Below, in pieces: positions 37,601 to 46,989 of a stretch of 64,000 nucleotides of DNA (the stretch's first letter is position 1; the number at the start of each line of letters is the position of its first letter). The notes under the pieces are model-generated. The model was not told the origin of the DNA, did not search any database, and saw nothing but the letters and a program-made list of their open reading frames with translations. The DNA comes from Tabrizicola sp. Lineage in GTDB: Bacteria > Pseudomonadota > Alphaproteobacteria > Rhodobacterales > Rhodobacteraceae. The stretch spans positions 217,606 to 281,605 of the forward strand of contig NZ_JAUCZH010000008.1 of NCBI RefSeq assembly GCF_030373185.1, written 5' to 3'. The position numbers and the translations under genes are program-made.

Positions 37601-38627
37601 TTACCAGCCCGACCCCTTGATGTCGGAAAGTTCCAGTTCCAGCAGTTCAAGGTTTTCAGCGACCGAGCCATTGCCAGACAGGGTGCTGTGGACGGCCGAC
37701 CAGAACTTGGCCGAAACCTCGTTGTACTTGCCCAGCGTCGGGGCCGAGGGGCGCGGAACGGCGTTCAGGAACACATCCTTCCACTGCGGGATGATCGGCT
37801 GGGCGGCGGCGATTTCGGCATCATCGTAAAGCGCCATGATCGTCGGCAGGTTGGATTCGTTGATCGCGCGCTTCTTCCTCCTGATGGGCCAGAGCGCCGC
37901 CCGGGCTGATCGTGCCGACCCAGCCTTTGACGGCTTCAAGCGCTGCCACGGCGTTCGGGTTGTTGATGCTGATTGTGCCGTATGCTTCAACAATCTGCCC
38001 GCCTCCGAAGGATTTAACCCATTCCAGCGCATTGCAGGTCAGGCCTTCATGGGCGTTGCCCTGCCAGACAAAGCCCCACATGTCGGTATTGCCGGCGGCG
38101 CGTTCGCCGTCCTGAATTTCCTGCGCGGTTGCGGTCAGTTCGTCCCAGGTCTTCGGCGGTTCCTTGCCGTATTTCTCCAGAAGATCGGTGCGATAATACA
38201 GCGCTGGCGCGTCAGTGAAGATCGGCAGCGCGACCAGCTTGCCATTCACCGTCTGGCTCTCGATGATCGAGGGGAAATGGGTGGGCGCAAGGTCAGCAGC
38301 CACTTCGGTCAGATCGACGAAATGGTTGGCCAGTTGCGGCGCCCAGATCACGTCAGTCTGGTAAAGGTCGATGTCCGACGCGCTGGCCGCCAGCCAGAGG
38401 CGGTATTGCCCGAACTGATCGGTGGTCGAGGCAGGCATTGGCACGATGGTGACAGTGTGGCCGGTGGCTTCCTCCCACGGCTTGACCAGCGCCTTGAAGT
38501 CTTCGACCGCGTTGCCGACGGCACCCGAGACGTAGAACAGCTCGTCCGCCATGACCGGTGCGCCAAAGGCGGCAAGCATGGCTGTGGTTGCGGCCGAGCG
38601 CAGGGCGCGGCCATTCATGATTGTCAT
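37601..38627 (-). pseudogene. thuE, disaccharide-binding protein gene with internal out-of-frame deletion
   Basis: The frame starts MTIMNGRALRSAATTAML with a signal peptide (cleavage about VMA/DELFYVSG) and runs as a CUT1 solute-binding protein to GALAHQEEEAR near 37870, then into nonsense, stopping at 37821. The C-terminal part (RAINESNLPTIMALYDD... to SDIKGSGW) continues in another frame to a TAA at 37601. Intact homologues have about 80 more residues between the two parts. The join contains GAAGAAGCGCGC, which could have come from short repeats. The gene should not give a working binding protein. Confidence 0.82.
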
Positions 38628-38712
38628 CTGTATTCCTCGCTTTGGGCGCGACTGGGGCGCCTTTCCCGTTCAAAACGCCGGACTGTGGGCCTGCGCATGC
38701 AGGAAAAGTCGA

Positions 38713-38751
38713 TCCGAAAGGTTTCGGATGAATTGCGCTCCAAAGCGCTTT
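38713..38751. promoter_or_regulatory. ThuR operators upstream of thuE
   Basis: TCCGAAAGGTTTCGGA (38713-38728) is a palindrome with a 2-base centre. AAAGCGCTTT (38742-38751), the generic LacI/GalR operator core, lies 13 bases further on. The first palindrome recurs in front of thuR itself, which supports its identity as the binding site. Confidence 0.65.
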
Positions 38752-38783
38752 CAGTCAACGATTCGCTTTTGGGGAACGCGCCG

Positions 38784-39815
38784 TCAGCGGCTCTGGATGT
38801 TGGCGGCAGAGTTTCGCTCGATAAAACTGTAGTTGCCGATGCGTTGCAGGCCAGCCAGCGGCTTGCCTTCGATCGCCCCGGTCAGACAGTCGGCCAAAGG
38901 TTCCCAACTGTCGCGCAGCGGGGCCTTTGTGACAGTCAGCGCGGGAAAGAAGGCCGAGGCGCGCAAGGTGGGCAGATGGTCGTCATGGGCTACGACCGAC
39001 ACATCGCCGGGAACGGAAAGGCCAAGCGCCTCCAGAGCCTGATAGACACCACGCGCCAGCCTCACATTCCCGCAGACGATGCCGGTTGGCCGTGGCCCGC
39101 CATCGGAAAACAGCCGGACCGTGGCGGTCAGCCCGGTGGCTTCGTCCATGTCGCCGTTCAGGTGCAGGCGCCGGTCCGGCGCAATCCCCGCCTGAGACAG
39201 CGCATGCAGGTAGCCGCGTTCGCGCACCGTCACATAACTGCGCCCGGAAATCCCGTTCAGAAAGGCAATGCGACGGTGACCGCGCGCGGCAAGAAAAGAC
39301 GTAAGTTCGCCTGCAAGTCTTTTATTTTCAATATCAAAATAGGGATAGTCTGGTGCCTCTGTCGTTCTGCCATGGACCACGAAGGCAAGCCCGGCCTTGC
39401 GCAGGAAATCCACGCGCGGATCATGGTCGAGTGGATCGATCAGCACAAAGCCATCCAGCATCGCCTTGCCGATCAGCTTTTGATAGACGGGCAATACCGG
39501 CTCGTTCTCGGCCATGATGTGTAAGACGAAATGCATGCCGCGGCCCGAAAACTGGGCCGATAGCCCCGCGACGACTTCCAGAAAGATTCCATCCTGCCCG
39601 ATGCTGCGATGCTGCGGAACCACAAGTCCCACCATCCCCGACCGCCCCGAGACCAGCTTTCGGGCCGAGACATTGGGATGGTAGTTCATTGCCCGCGCCG
39701 CGTCCTTGACACGCAGCCGGGTTTCCTCATTCACGTCGGAATGGTCGTTCAAGGCCCGGCTGACCTGAGTGATCGACAGATCAAGCGCGCGGGCAATGTC
39801 TTTCAGGGTAGCCAT
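38784..39815 (-). CDS. thuR: LacI-family transcriptional regulator, ThuR-like
   Basis: A 343-residue repressor. The DNA-binding domain is MATLKDIARALDLSITQVSRALNDHSDVNEETRLRV with hinge NYHPNVSARKLVSG, and the rest is a periplasmic-binding-protein-like sensor domain. It sits upstream of thuE on the same strand, as a local regulator of disaccharide uptake. Start at MATLKD (39815), behind GGAGGAAACC; the upstream ATG 39839 in the ORF track overlaps the operator region. Intact despite decay of the genes it controls. Confidence 0.9.
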   Translation of the reverse strand: MATLKDIARALDLSITQVSRALNDHSDVNEETRLRVKDAARAMNYHPNVSARKLVSGRSGMVGLVVPQHRSIGQDGIFLEVVAGLSAQFSGRGMHFVLHIMAENEPVLPVYQKLIGKAMLDGFVLIDPLDHDPRVDFLRKAGLAFVVHGRTTEAPDYPYFDIENKRLAGELTSFLAARGHRRIAFLNGISGRSYVTVRERGYLHALSQAGIAPDRRLHLNGDMDEATGLTATVRLFSDGGPRPTGIVCGNVRLARGVYQALEALGLSVPGDVSVVAHDDHLPTLRASAFFPALTVTKAPLRDSWEPLADCLTGAIEGKPLAGLQRIGNYSFIERNSAANIQSR

Positions 39816-39840
39816 CGGGCTGGTTTCCTCCAACATCATT

Positions 39841-39856
39841 TCCGAAACATTTCGGA
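39841..39856. promoter_or_regulatory. ThuR operator upstream of thuR
   Basis: TCCGAAACATTTCGGA, the same arms (TCCGAAA/TTTCGGA) as the site before thuE, 26 bases upstream of the thuR start; indicates autoregulation. Confidence 0.65.
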
Positions 39857-40371
39857 TGGAGAATCAACTGCAAAATGCAAGACGCCTACCTGCCATTTCC
39901 CGCACATTCTTCGCAAGGACGTCCCAATGCGGGACAGGGGGAGGCCCTGCTGGTCTGGTGCAAAGGAAATCAGGCAAGTGCCGGTGGTGCGCGCCTGCAC
40001 CCTGCATGCGGAATGGGTGCAGAGTGGTCTTGGGGACCGGTCCTGTGGGTCGGCTCTGCTTTGGGTTGCGTCGGGCGAAAGCGGCAGGCCGTCGGCGCTG
40101 TCCCTGACCGGAAGAAAAGCGCCGGAGTGCAGGGAAAAACAGCACATGACGAAGGTTTGTCGGCCTTGATCCGATTGCGAGCATTGCTTCGTTGACAGGC
40201 CCACGGGAATGCAGGGTAAGGTTCGTGCGCAGGCGCCGTCTTGCCCGGCTGACATGCCCCTGTTGCGGGTCTTGTCCATGCTGACGCGGGGAAGGCGCCT
40301 ATTGCGTGACTGAACCACAATAACCGGGGACAGCCCGTGCCTCTGATCGTTAGAAACCAGGGAGACCATTC
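39857..40371 (+). other. 515-base gap upstream of the polyamine-type ABC operon
   Basis: No gene with recognisable domains; the crossing ORFs (39836-40369 minus, 39609-40169 plus) look like non-coding GC-rich frames. A TTGACA at 40192 could be the -35 of the ABC operon, but the matching -10 (GGTAAG at 17 bases) is poor. Confidence 0.4.
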
Positions 40372-41499
40372 GTGAAAAACACCACTTCAGCCTTCAGCCG
40401 TCGCCGGTTCCTGCAAGGCTCTGCCGCAGGCGCAGGCATCCTTGCCGCGCCGGCACTTATCTCGTCCAAGGCGCTTGCCTCGTCGGGGGAAATCAACTTT
40501 GTCGGCTGGGCGGGCTATCCCGCGCTGCCAGAGAAAGTTTTCCCGGCCTTTGAAGCCGCGACCGGCATCAAGGTCAACTTCAAGGAACTGCCCGATCAGG
40601 ACACCATGTTTGGTGAAGCCAAGGTCGCGCTGGAAGCTGGCGGCATTGACATCATCGAACCGACCATCGACCGCGTCGGCGCATGGGATTCCAACGGCCT
40701 TCTTGGTGCGTTCGATGAATCCAAGCTCGCGATGGACAACTACCTCCCCGGGCTGGCCGATGGCGCTGCCGGTGAGCGGTCGCGTCCGGGCGGGATGTTG
40801 AAATACGTTCCGTCGAACTGGGGAACCGAAGCGCTGGTCGTCAACGTCGCCGATGCCAAGCTGTCGACCCCGCCGTCGCTCGGCGATCTTTTCAGCCCCG
40901 AAAATCAGGTCACCCTGCGCCCTCATTCGGCACTGGCAGCGATGGGTCGCTGGCTGGATGCGACCGGTCAGCTGCCGCGTCCGTGGATGGACGGCTACAC
41001 CGACATGGGCGCCATGGTCGAACTGTGGGACATCGCGCTGGCCAAGGCCATCGAGATGAAGGGCAATGTCGTGCAGTGGTGGTCGGGCGAGAACGAGGCC
41101 AACGCCGGCTTCATCGCCAACGGTGCCACCATCGGCCTGTGCTGGGATTCGACCGGCTACAACCTGCGCAATGACGGCTATGCCTATGTGGCGCCGGTTG
41201 AAGGTGCAATTGCGTGGCATCAGGGCTTCGTGCTGATGAAGAACGCAGCAAACGTCGAGCAGGCGCACGAGTTCGTGAAGTTCGTCTCGACCCCGGAAGG
41301 TGCCGCGGGCTGGGCCACGGCCTTCTCGTCCAACCCGGTCGGCAAGGGCGCGGCAGATCTTCTGGATCCGGAAGTGTCGAAATACTACAACGGCACCTTC
41401 AATGACGAAGCGCTGTCGAAGCTGTGGTGGTGGCCCGACCAGTCGGCCGAGTTCCTCGCCAAGCGCGCCGAGTATGCCGACAAGTACAAGGCTGCCTGA
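40372..41499 (+). CDS. Tat-exported ABC substrate-binding protein, polyamine (PotD) type
   Basis: A 375-residue periplasmic protein. The twin-arginine signal SRRRFLQGSAAGAGILAAP is followed by a likely cleavage after ALAS. The mature part reads INFVGWAGYPALPEKVFPAFEAATGIKVNF, as in spermidine/putrescine-type binding proteins, and ends KYADKYKAA-like. GTG start at 40372 behind GGGAG. First gene of a four-gene operon (binding protein, ATPase, two permeases). The exact ligand (polyamine or another small cation) is unknown. Confidence 0.88.
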   Translation: MKNTTSAFSRRRFLQGSAAGAGILAAPALISSKALASSGEINFVGWAGYPALPEKVFPAFEAATGIKVNFKELPDQDTMFGEAKVALEAGGIDIIEPTIDRVGAWDSNGLLGAFDESKLAMDNYLPGLADGAAGERSRPGGMLKYVPSNWGTEALVVNVADAKLSTPPSLGDLFSPENQVTLRPHSALAAMGRWLDATGQLPRPWMDGYTDMGAMVELWDIALAKAIEMKGNVVQWWSGENEANAGFIANGATIGLCWDSTGYNLRNDGYAYVAPVEGAIAWHQGFVLMKNAANVEQAHEFVKFVSTPEGAAGWATAFSSNPVGKGAADLLDPEVSKYYNGTFNDEALSKLWWWPDQSAEFLAKRAEYADKYKAA

Positions 41500-41518
41500 A
41501 ACTTGTGCAAATGACTGG

Positions 41519-41552
41519 ACGCCGGGCCTGAAAGGGCTCGGCGTGCCTTTTT
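41519..41552 (+). terminator. Intra-operon terminator after the binding-protein gene
   Basis: ACGCCGGGCC pairs with GGGCTCGGCGT (one G-U) around a 5-base loop, then GCC and TTTTT. It would set a higher dose of binding protein than of ATPase and permeases. Confidence 0.7.
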
Positions 41553-41675
41553 CATGCTCTGCAGTGTCGATCTGGACTGAACCGCAGGCTGCAACTGGCG
41601 ATACCCATTGCACGGGCAGGGCTGCCTGCTAGCCTGCAATAAAAAGACGGCACACCATCAGGGGGACCACGCGGC

Positions 41676-42758
41676 ATGAGCGCCGGAATTGACCTAGAAA
41701 ACGTCTGCTGCGATTTCGGCACCTTCCGGGCGGTCGACAATGCCAATGTCTCGATCAAACCGGGGGAGTTCTTTTCCTTTCTTGGCCCCTCTGGCTGCGG
41801 CAAGACGACGATCCTGCGCATGGTGTCGGGGTTCATCGAGCCGACACAGGGCGTGATCCGCATTGGCGGCACCGATGTGAAAGGCACCCGCCCGAACCAG
41901 CGTCCCACAGCGCTGATCTTCCAGAACCTGGCGCTGTTTCCGCTGATGCCGATCTGGGAAAACATCTCTTTCGGGCTGGAAGTGCGGGGCGTCGACAAGG
42001 CCACCCGCCGCAAGAAGGCCGAGGATCTCTTGACGCTGGTCGACCTGCCGGGTGCTGCCGACAAGATGGTAAGCCAGCTTTCAGGGGGCCAGAAGCAGCG
42101 CGTGGCGATTGCCCGGGCGCTTGCGGTCGAACCGCAGGTCATGCTGCTGGACGAACCGCTGTCCGCGCTTGACCTGAAGCTGCGCCAGCACATGCGGGCC
42201 GAACTTCGTGCCATCCAGAAGCGGACGGGCGTGACCTTCATCTACATCACCCATGATCAGGGTGAGGCCTTGGCGATGTCGGACCGCGTTGGCGTCATGA
42301 GCCAGGGCCGCATCCAGCAGATCGCCGACCCGCGTGAGATCTACAACAACCCGGTGAACGGCTTTGTCGCCAGCTTTGTGGGCGAAAACAACATCTTCGA
42401 GGGGGAGGTGGAAACGTCCGCCTCAGACATGGCCCGCTTTTCCACAGCCCATGGCACCTTTCGCGCCCGGCTGGGTGACCTTGGCGAAAACAAGCGGGCG
42501 AAGCTTTATGTCCGGCCGGAACACACGCTGTTGTCGGCCACCGCGACGGCGGAAAACGCGATTCCGATCACCGTTGGCGACGTGTCGTTCGAGGGCAACT
42601 TCATCGCCGTCCATGCCGTCAGCGAAACCGGGGCGCATCTGACCTCGGAAATTCGCAACGATGGCTCGGCCACGGTGCCGGAAAAAGGGGCCAAGCTGTT
42701 CATGACCTTTGATGCAGCCCGCGCCTCGATCCTGCCCGACGCGAATGTGAGGGGCTGA
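41676..42758 (+). CDS. ABC transporter ATP-binding protein, PotA type
   Basis: A 360-residue ATPase. Walker A LGPSGCGKTTILRM, Q-loop LIFQNLALFPLMPIWENI, signature QLSGGQKQRVAIARAL, Walker B VMLLDEPLSALD and THDQGEA are complete. The C-terminal part (GEVETSASD..., KLYVRPEHTLL) is a TOBE_2 domain typical of polyamine/iron-type importers. It drives the two permeases that follow 4 and 12 bases apart. Confidence 0.92.
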   Translation: MSAGIDLENVCCDFGTFRAVDNANVSIKPGEFFSFLGPSGCGKTTILRMVSGFIEPTQGVIRIGGTDVKGTRPNQRPTALIFQNLALFPLMPIWENISFGLEVRGVDKATRRKKAEDLLTLVDLPGAADKMVSQLSGGQKQRVAIARALAVEPQVMLLDEPLSALDLKLRQHMRAELRAIQKRTGVTFIYITHDQGEALAMSDRVGVMSQGRIQQIADPREIYNNPVNGFVASFVGENNIFEGEVETSASDMARFSTAHGTFRARLGDLGENKRAKLYVRPEHTLLSATATAENAIPITVGDVSFEGNFIAVHAVSETGAHLTSEIRNDGSATVPEKGAKLFMTFDAARASILPDANVRG

Positions 42759-42762
42759 CGTC

Positions 42763-43689
42763 ATGCAGGACATGCTGCGCCGCTACGGCCTTGGCCTGAC
42801 GCTGACGATCTGCCTTCTGGTCGCGTTCTGGCTGGTGGTGCTGGTGATCGTGCCGAACATCACTTTGTTTGAGCAAAGTTTCCGCCCCTATCTGCCAGTG
42901 GTCGAGGTGGGCGGCCCGCGCGACACTTACAGCTTCAACAACTACCTCAAGGTCTTTGACGGCCTTGTGCAGAAAAGCCTGTTCGGGATCAGCTTCATGA
43001 TCCCGGTGCATGTCTACACCTTCGGGCTGACGATCTTCTATTCCATGCTGGTGACGGTTATCTGCTTCGCCATGGCATATCCCCTGGCCTATTACATGGC
43101 CAAGATCGTCAACCCCCGCTCGCTGCCGACGCTGATCCTGCTGTTGTTCATCCCACTTTGGGTGTCCGAGGTGCTGCGGGCCTTTGCGTGGTGGATCATC
43201 CTTGCCTTCCGAGGCCCGCTCAATGCCCTTCTGCTGTGGATCGGCGCGATTGAAGACCCGATCCGCTGGACGAACATGGGCTATACCGGTGTCGTGGTCG
43301 GCCTGATCTACACCTATGTCCTGTTCATGCTGTTTCCGGTCTACAACGCGATCCAGTCGCTGGACACCAACCAGATCGAGGCCGCTGAAGACCTTGGCGC
43401 GCCGTGGTGGAAGATTCACTGGCGGATCGTGCTGCCCCATTCCAAGCCCGGCATCGCCTCGGGCTCGGTCATCGTGTTCATGCTGTCGGCGGGGTCACTT
43501 CTGGTGCCGTCGATCCTTGGCTCCACCACCTCGCAATGGTTTACCCAGACCATTGACCAGTGGTTCAAGGATGCGCTCGACTGGAACACGGCCAGCGCCT
43601 ACGCCTTCCTTCTGCTTCTTCTTTGCACCGTCTTCGTGACCATCGCGATGTGGGTGTTCAAGGTAAAGCTTTCCGACATCGCGAAATAG
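42763..43689 (+). CDS. ABC transporter permease, PotB type
   Basis: A 308-residue inner-membrane protein with about six TM helices. The first helix LTICLLVAFWLVVLVIVPNI is followed by a large periplasmic loop, and the cytoplasmic EAA loop is IEAAEDLGAPWWKIHWRIVLP. Between the ATPase and the second permease. Confidence 0.92.
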   Translation: MQDMLRRYGLGLTLTICLLVAFWLVVLVIVPNITLFEQSFRPYLPVVEVGGPRDTYSFNNYLKVFDGLVQKSLFGISFMIPVHVYTFGLTIFYSMLVTVICFAMAYPLAYYMAKIVNPRSLPTLILLLFIPLWVSEVLRAFAWWIILAFRGPLNALLLWIGAIEDPIRWTNMGYTGVVVGLIYTYVLFMLFPVYNAIQSLDTNQIEAAEDLGAPWWKIHWRIVLPHSKPGIASGSVIVFMLSAGSLLVPSILGSTTSQWFTQTIDQWFKDALDWNTASAYAFLLLLLCTVFVTIAMWVFKVKLSDIAK

Positions 43690-43701
43690 GAGAGGGAGGT
43701 C

Positions 43702-44574
43702 ATGCACAAATTCCGCCAGAACCTCGCGCATCTCTACATGCTGCTGTTTGTCTTCTACCTGCTGGCGCCGCTGGTGGTGATGTCGGGGGCTGCGTTCAAC
43801 GATTCCAAACTGCCGTCGATCGTGCCGTGGAAGGGCTGGACCACCATGTGGTTCAGCGAGATGATCTCGGATCAGCGGATGATGCTGGCTTTTGGCAACA
43901 CGCTTTGGGTTGCGGTGGCCGTTGCGGTCATTTCCATCATCGTTGGCACGGCCAGCGCCATCCTGATCAACTCGGTTTCAGGCCGGGCCAGAACGGTGCT
44001 TTACGGGATGATGATCTCGACCATCCTGATCCCCGGTATCGTCATCGGCATCTCGACCATGATCATGTGGACCAAACTTGGCGGGGCGCTGTTCGGGCCG
44101 GGTGGCAAGCCGTGGCCGTTCATTCCCGGCCTGCATCTCAGCGTGCTGGGGCAGGTCAGCTATATCGCCGCGATGGTGATGCTTCTGGTGCTGGCGCGGC
44201 TGCAAAGCTTTGACTCCGGGTTGGAGGAAGCGGCACTGGACCTTGGCGCAAGCCACGCGCAGGTGATGCGGCGCATCCTGTTGCCGCATCTTTACCCCGC
44301 CATCGGGGCGGGGGGGGCAGTGGCCTTCTTCCAGTCGATCGAGAACTTCAACGTGACCCAGTTCACCAGAGGGGGGGCGGATACATTGACAGTCTATGTC
44401 TTCTCCAAGGTCCGTGCAGGAATCACCCCCACGATCAACGCGCTGGCTTTCCTGCTGATCGTGGTGACCCTGTTGCTTGCGGTCCTTTACGAAGTGAACC
44501 GCCGCCGTCGCGCAAGGATTGAAGCTGCACGAGAGGCCGAGGCCCGCCGCGCCGAAGAGGCGCTTCTGATCTAG
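43702..44574 (+). CDS. ABC transporter permease, PotC type
   Basis: A 290-residue permease with about six TM helices and EAA loop LEEAALDLGASHAQVMRRILLP. Ribosome site GGGAGGTC. Ends with a charged Arg/Glu-rich tail. Last gene of the operon, followed by a strong bidirectional hairpin. Confidence 0.92.
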   Translation: MHKFRQNLAHLYMLLFVFYLLAPLVVMSGAAFNDSKLPSIVPWKGWTTMWFSEMISDQRMMLAFGNTLWVAVAVAVISIIVGTASAILINSVSGRARTVLYGMMISTILIPGIVIGISTMIMWTKLGGALFGPGGKPWPFIPGLHLSVLGQVSYIAAMVMLLVLARLQSFDSGLEEAALDLGASHAQVMRRILLPHLYPAIGAGGAVAFFQSIENFNVTQFTRGGADTLTVYVFSKVRAGITPTINALAFLLIVVTLLLAVLYEVNRRRRARIEAAREAEARRAEEALLI

Positions 44575-44590
44575 GAAGGTTGCGTCACAT

Positions 44591-44624
44591 CGTCCCGCGG
44601 CCCTGACACAGGGGCCGTGGGACG
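44591..44624. terminator. Bidirectional hairpin between permease and hydrolase genes
   Basis: CGTCCCGCGGCCC pairs with GGGGCCGTGGGACG around a short loop, with one mismatch. It lies between two convergent stop codons. Confidence 0.65.
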
Positions 44625-44628
44625 GGTG

Positions 44629-45429
44629 TCAAAGCCCAGCCAGAACCGCCTCGCACAAGGGCGATGCCGGGTCTTCCAGCGCGTCGATCACATCAAAATG
44701 GTGCTTGCCGGGGTCTGGCGTCCACGGGCAGTCCCATTCTTCGGCCAGAACCCGCGCCTGCCACAGGAAGGCGGGGCGTTCCCCGGCCCCCACCCAGACA
44801 TGCGCCGCCACTTCGGGCCGCAAGGCAAGCCGTGCCGGGCTTTCGCGGGCAGCCTCATCCGCGTCAATCCCAAGGACATCATTCATCGCCGTTGCCTGAA
44901 GCGGCCCCAGTTCCGTGAGTGGCGAGATTGGCACCACGCGGTCCAGTCGCCCCGTTTGATCGGCGCAAGCCATCCGCGCGGCCAGATGGCCGCCAGCGGA
45001 ATGTCCGGTCACCACAAGTGGCCCGGAAAACTGTCCCCTCGCCCAGTCGCAGACCCGGGCAATCTCGGCCGTGATTGCGGCGATGCGGGCGTCTGGCGCA
45101 AGCGTGTAGGATGGCATCACCACCCGGAACCCGCGCGCCAGCGGCCCGGCAGCCAGATGCGACCAGAGGCTGCGATCAAAGGCCTTCCAGTAGCCGCCAT
45201 GCACAAAGATCACAGTGCCGCGCGGATCGGTTTCGGGGGCGAACAGGTCCAGCCTCTGCCGTTCCTCGCTGCCATAGGCGATGTGGCCCTGAAGCCGATG
45301 CCCAAGTGCGGTGCGGAAAGCCGCAGCCTTGGCCGCCCAGTGGGCAGGATAGTCGGCCCCGCCGGGAATGAAGTCACCGTTGGCATAGTCGCGGTCGGGA
45401 TCGGGCCAGCGATAGGGTGGGGTGGTCAC
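44629..45429 (-). CDS. Alpha/beta hydrolase (esterase / kynurenine-formamidase-like)
   Basis: A 266-residue hydrolase. The oxyanion motif VIFVHGGYWKAFD, nucleophile elbow VTGHSAGGHLAARM and C-terminal His in PGKHHFDVIDAL form the catalytic set. The HGGYW form occurs in small-molecule esterases and formamidases. I use the GTG at 45429, which overlaps the stop of the uxaA-family gene (ATGTGA), so the two are coupled; the ORF track start at 45450 is a further GTG inside that gene. A lactonase or ester-cleaving role in the sugar pathway is possible but unproven. Confidence 0.85.
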   Translation of the reverse strand: MTTPPYRWPDPDRDYANGDFIPGGADYPAHWAAKAAAFRTALGHRLQGHIAYGSEERQRLDLFAPETDPRGTVIFVHGGYWKAFDRSLWSHLAAGPLARGFRVVMPSYTLAPDARIAAITAEIARVCDWARGQFSGPLVVTGHSAGGHLAARMACADQTGRLDRVVPISPLTELGPLQATAMNDVLGIDADEAARESPARLALRPEVAAHVWVGAGERPAFLWQARVLAEEWDCPWTPDPGKHHFDVIDALEDPASPLCEAVLAGL

Positions 45430-46937
45430 ATCACCGCCCCGATCTGCCACGGCACGAACTCGGCCCCGCCAAAGCCAAGCTCTTCGGACAGGGTCTGTTC
45501 GCCGCTGGCCACGGCGATGATCTTGGCAAGGATCTCTTCGCCCTTGGCCGCGATGCTGGTGCCGTCAAGGATATCGCCGCAGTTGATGTCCATGTCTTCT
45601 TTCATCCGGCCATACATCTCGGAATTGGTGGCCAGCTTGATGCAGGGGCTGGGCTTGTAGCCCGAGACCGACCCGCGCCCGGTGGTGAAGACGATCAGAG
45701 TTGCTCCGGACGCGATCTGCCCAGTGACCGAACAGGGGTCATAGCCGGGGCTGTCCATATATGTGAAACCGGGCGAGGTGATGGGTTCGGCGAACTTGTA
45801 GACACCCGAAAGCGGTGCGGTCCCGCCCTTGGCTACGGCACCAAGGCTTTTCTCAAGGATCGTGGTCAGCCCGCCGCGCTTGTTGCCGGGGCTGGGGTTG
45901 TTGTCCATCTCGCCGCCGTTCCTTGCGGTGTAGTCCTCCCACCAGCGGATGCGTTCCAAAAGCCGCTCGCCCACTTCGGGGCTGACTGCGCGGCGGGTCA
46001 GCAAGTGTTCGGCCCCGTAGATTTCCGGCGTTTCCGACAGGATCGTGGTGCCGCCCATCCGGACCAGCAGGTCAGACGCATGGCCAAGTGCCGGGTTGGC
46101 GGTGATCCCCGAATAGCCGTCAGAGCCGCCGCATTGCAGCCCGACCATCAGTTTCGACACCGGGGCCGGTGCGCGCACCGCTTGCCCCGCAACCTTGGCC
46201 ATCTCGCGCAGCACTTTCAGCGCGCGGTCAATCGTCGCCCGCGTCCCGCCTTCGCCCTGAATGGTCATGTAGCGGAAATTGCCATCCGGGCGCAGGCGGC
46301 CCTGGCCCACAAGGTCCGGCACCTGCATCACTTCGCAGCCAAGCCCGACCAGCAGGATGCCGCCGAAATTGGGGTTCCGCGCGTAGCCTTTCAGCGTCCG
46401 CATCAAGGTCTCGTAGCCCTCATTCACCCCCGACATGCCGCAGCCGGTGGAATGGACGATCGGCACCACCCCATCAAGCCCGGGGACACCAAGGATCTCG
46501 GGGTCTTTCTCGGCCGCCTCGGCGATAAAGCGGGCGACGGAGCCGGAACAGTTCACCGATGTCAGGATGCCCAGATAGTTCCGGGTTCCCACCGATCCAT
46601 CCGCGCGGTGAAACCCCATGAAGCTGCGCGGCTCCAGCGGGGGCAGGGGGCGACATTCCGCGCCGATGGCATAATCGCTGGAATGTGGCCCCATCCCAAG
46701 GTTGTGGCTGTGGATATGCGCGCCTGCCGGAACATCCTCGGTCGCCTGCCCGATGATCTGGCCATAGCGGATCACCTGTTCACCCTTGGCAATCGGGCGG
46801 ACGGCGATCTTGTGGCCGCGCGGCACCGGACCGGGCAAGGGGACGTCAATTTCCGTTACGGCGCTGCCTGCGGCCAGATCCTGCAAAGCAATGACCAGAT
46901 TGTCGGCCGGATGCAGCCGGATCACCCCTTCAGCCAT
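45426..46937 (-). CDS. UxaA-family (altronate/galactarate-type) dehydratase
   Basis: A 503-residue iron-dependent sugar-acid dehydratase. The N-terminal SAF domain (about residues 1-95, with HIHSHNLGM) precedes the main domain GFHRADGSVGTRNYLGI, VVPIVHSTGCGMSG and GLQCGGSDGYSG, with conserved Cys residues likely binding metal. Bacterial UxaA is a single protein of this size. It is divergent from the GntR regulator, with palindrome site S1 between them. Exact sugar-acid substrate unknown. Confidence 0.9.
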   Translation of the reverse strand: MAEGVIRLHPADNLVIALQDLAAGSAVTEIDVPLPGPVPRGHKIAVRPIAKGEQVIRYGQIIGQATEDVPAGAHIHSHNLGMGPHSSDYAIGAECRPLPPLEPRSFMGFHRADGSVGTRNYLGILTSVNCSGSVARFIAEAAEKDPEILGVPGLDGVVPIVHSTGCGMSGVNEGYETLMRTLKGYARNPNFGGILLVGLGCEVMQVPDLVGQGRLRPDGNFRYMTIQGEGGTRATIDRALKVLREMAKVAGQAVRAPAPVSKLMVGLQCGGSDGYSGITANPALGHASDLLVRMGGTTILSETPEIYGAEHLLTRRAVSPEVGERLLERIRWWEDYTARNGGEMDNNPSPGNKRGGLTTILEKSLGAVAKGGTAPLSGVYKFAEPITSPGFTYMDSPGYDPCSVTGQIASGATLIVFTTGRGSVSGYKPSPCIKLATNSEMYGRMKEDMDINCGDILDGTSIAAKGEEILAKIIAVASGEQTLSEELGFGGAEFVPWQIGAVM

Positions 46938-46950
46938 GTCAGCCCCTTCC

Positions 46951-46989
46951 TTGACAGCGCGGCACAGTCGCCTAACATGTTAGCATGTT
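46951..46989 (+). promoter_or_regulatory. gntR promoter with embedded palindrome S1; leaderless start
   Basis: TTGACA (46951-46956), 16 bases, TAACAT (46973-46978), then 6 bases and the gntR ATG at 46985. The expected transcription start therefore coincides with the start codon. The palindrome AACATGTTAGCATGTT (46974-46989) covers both the -10 and the ATG, so a bound regulator would block initiation. No Shine-Dalgarno is present. Confidence 0.7.

Noticed and set aside
39836-40369. 177-residue minus-strand ORF in the thuR/ABC gap.
   Set aside because: It overlaps the thuR operator, has no domain or ribosome site, and reads as low-information GC-rich sequence.
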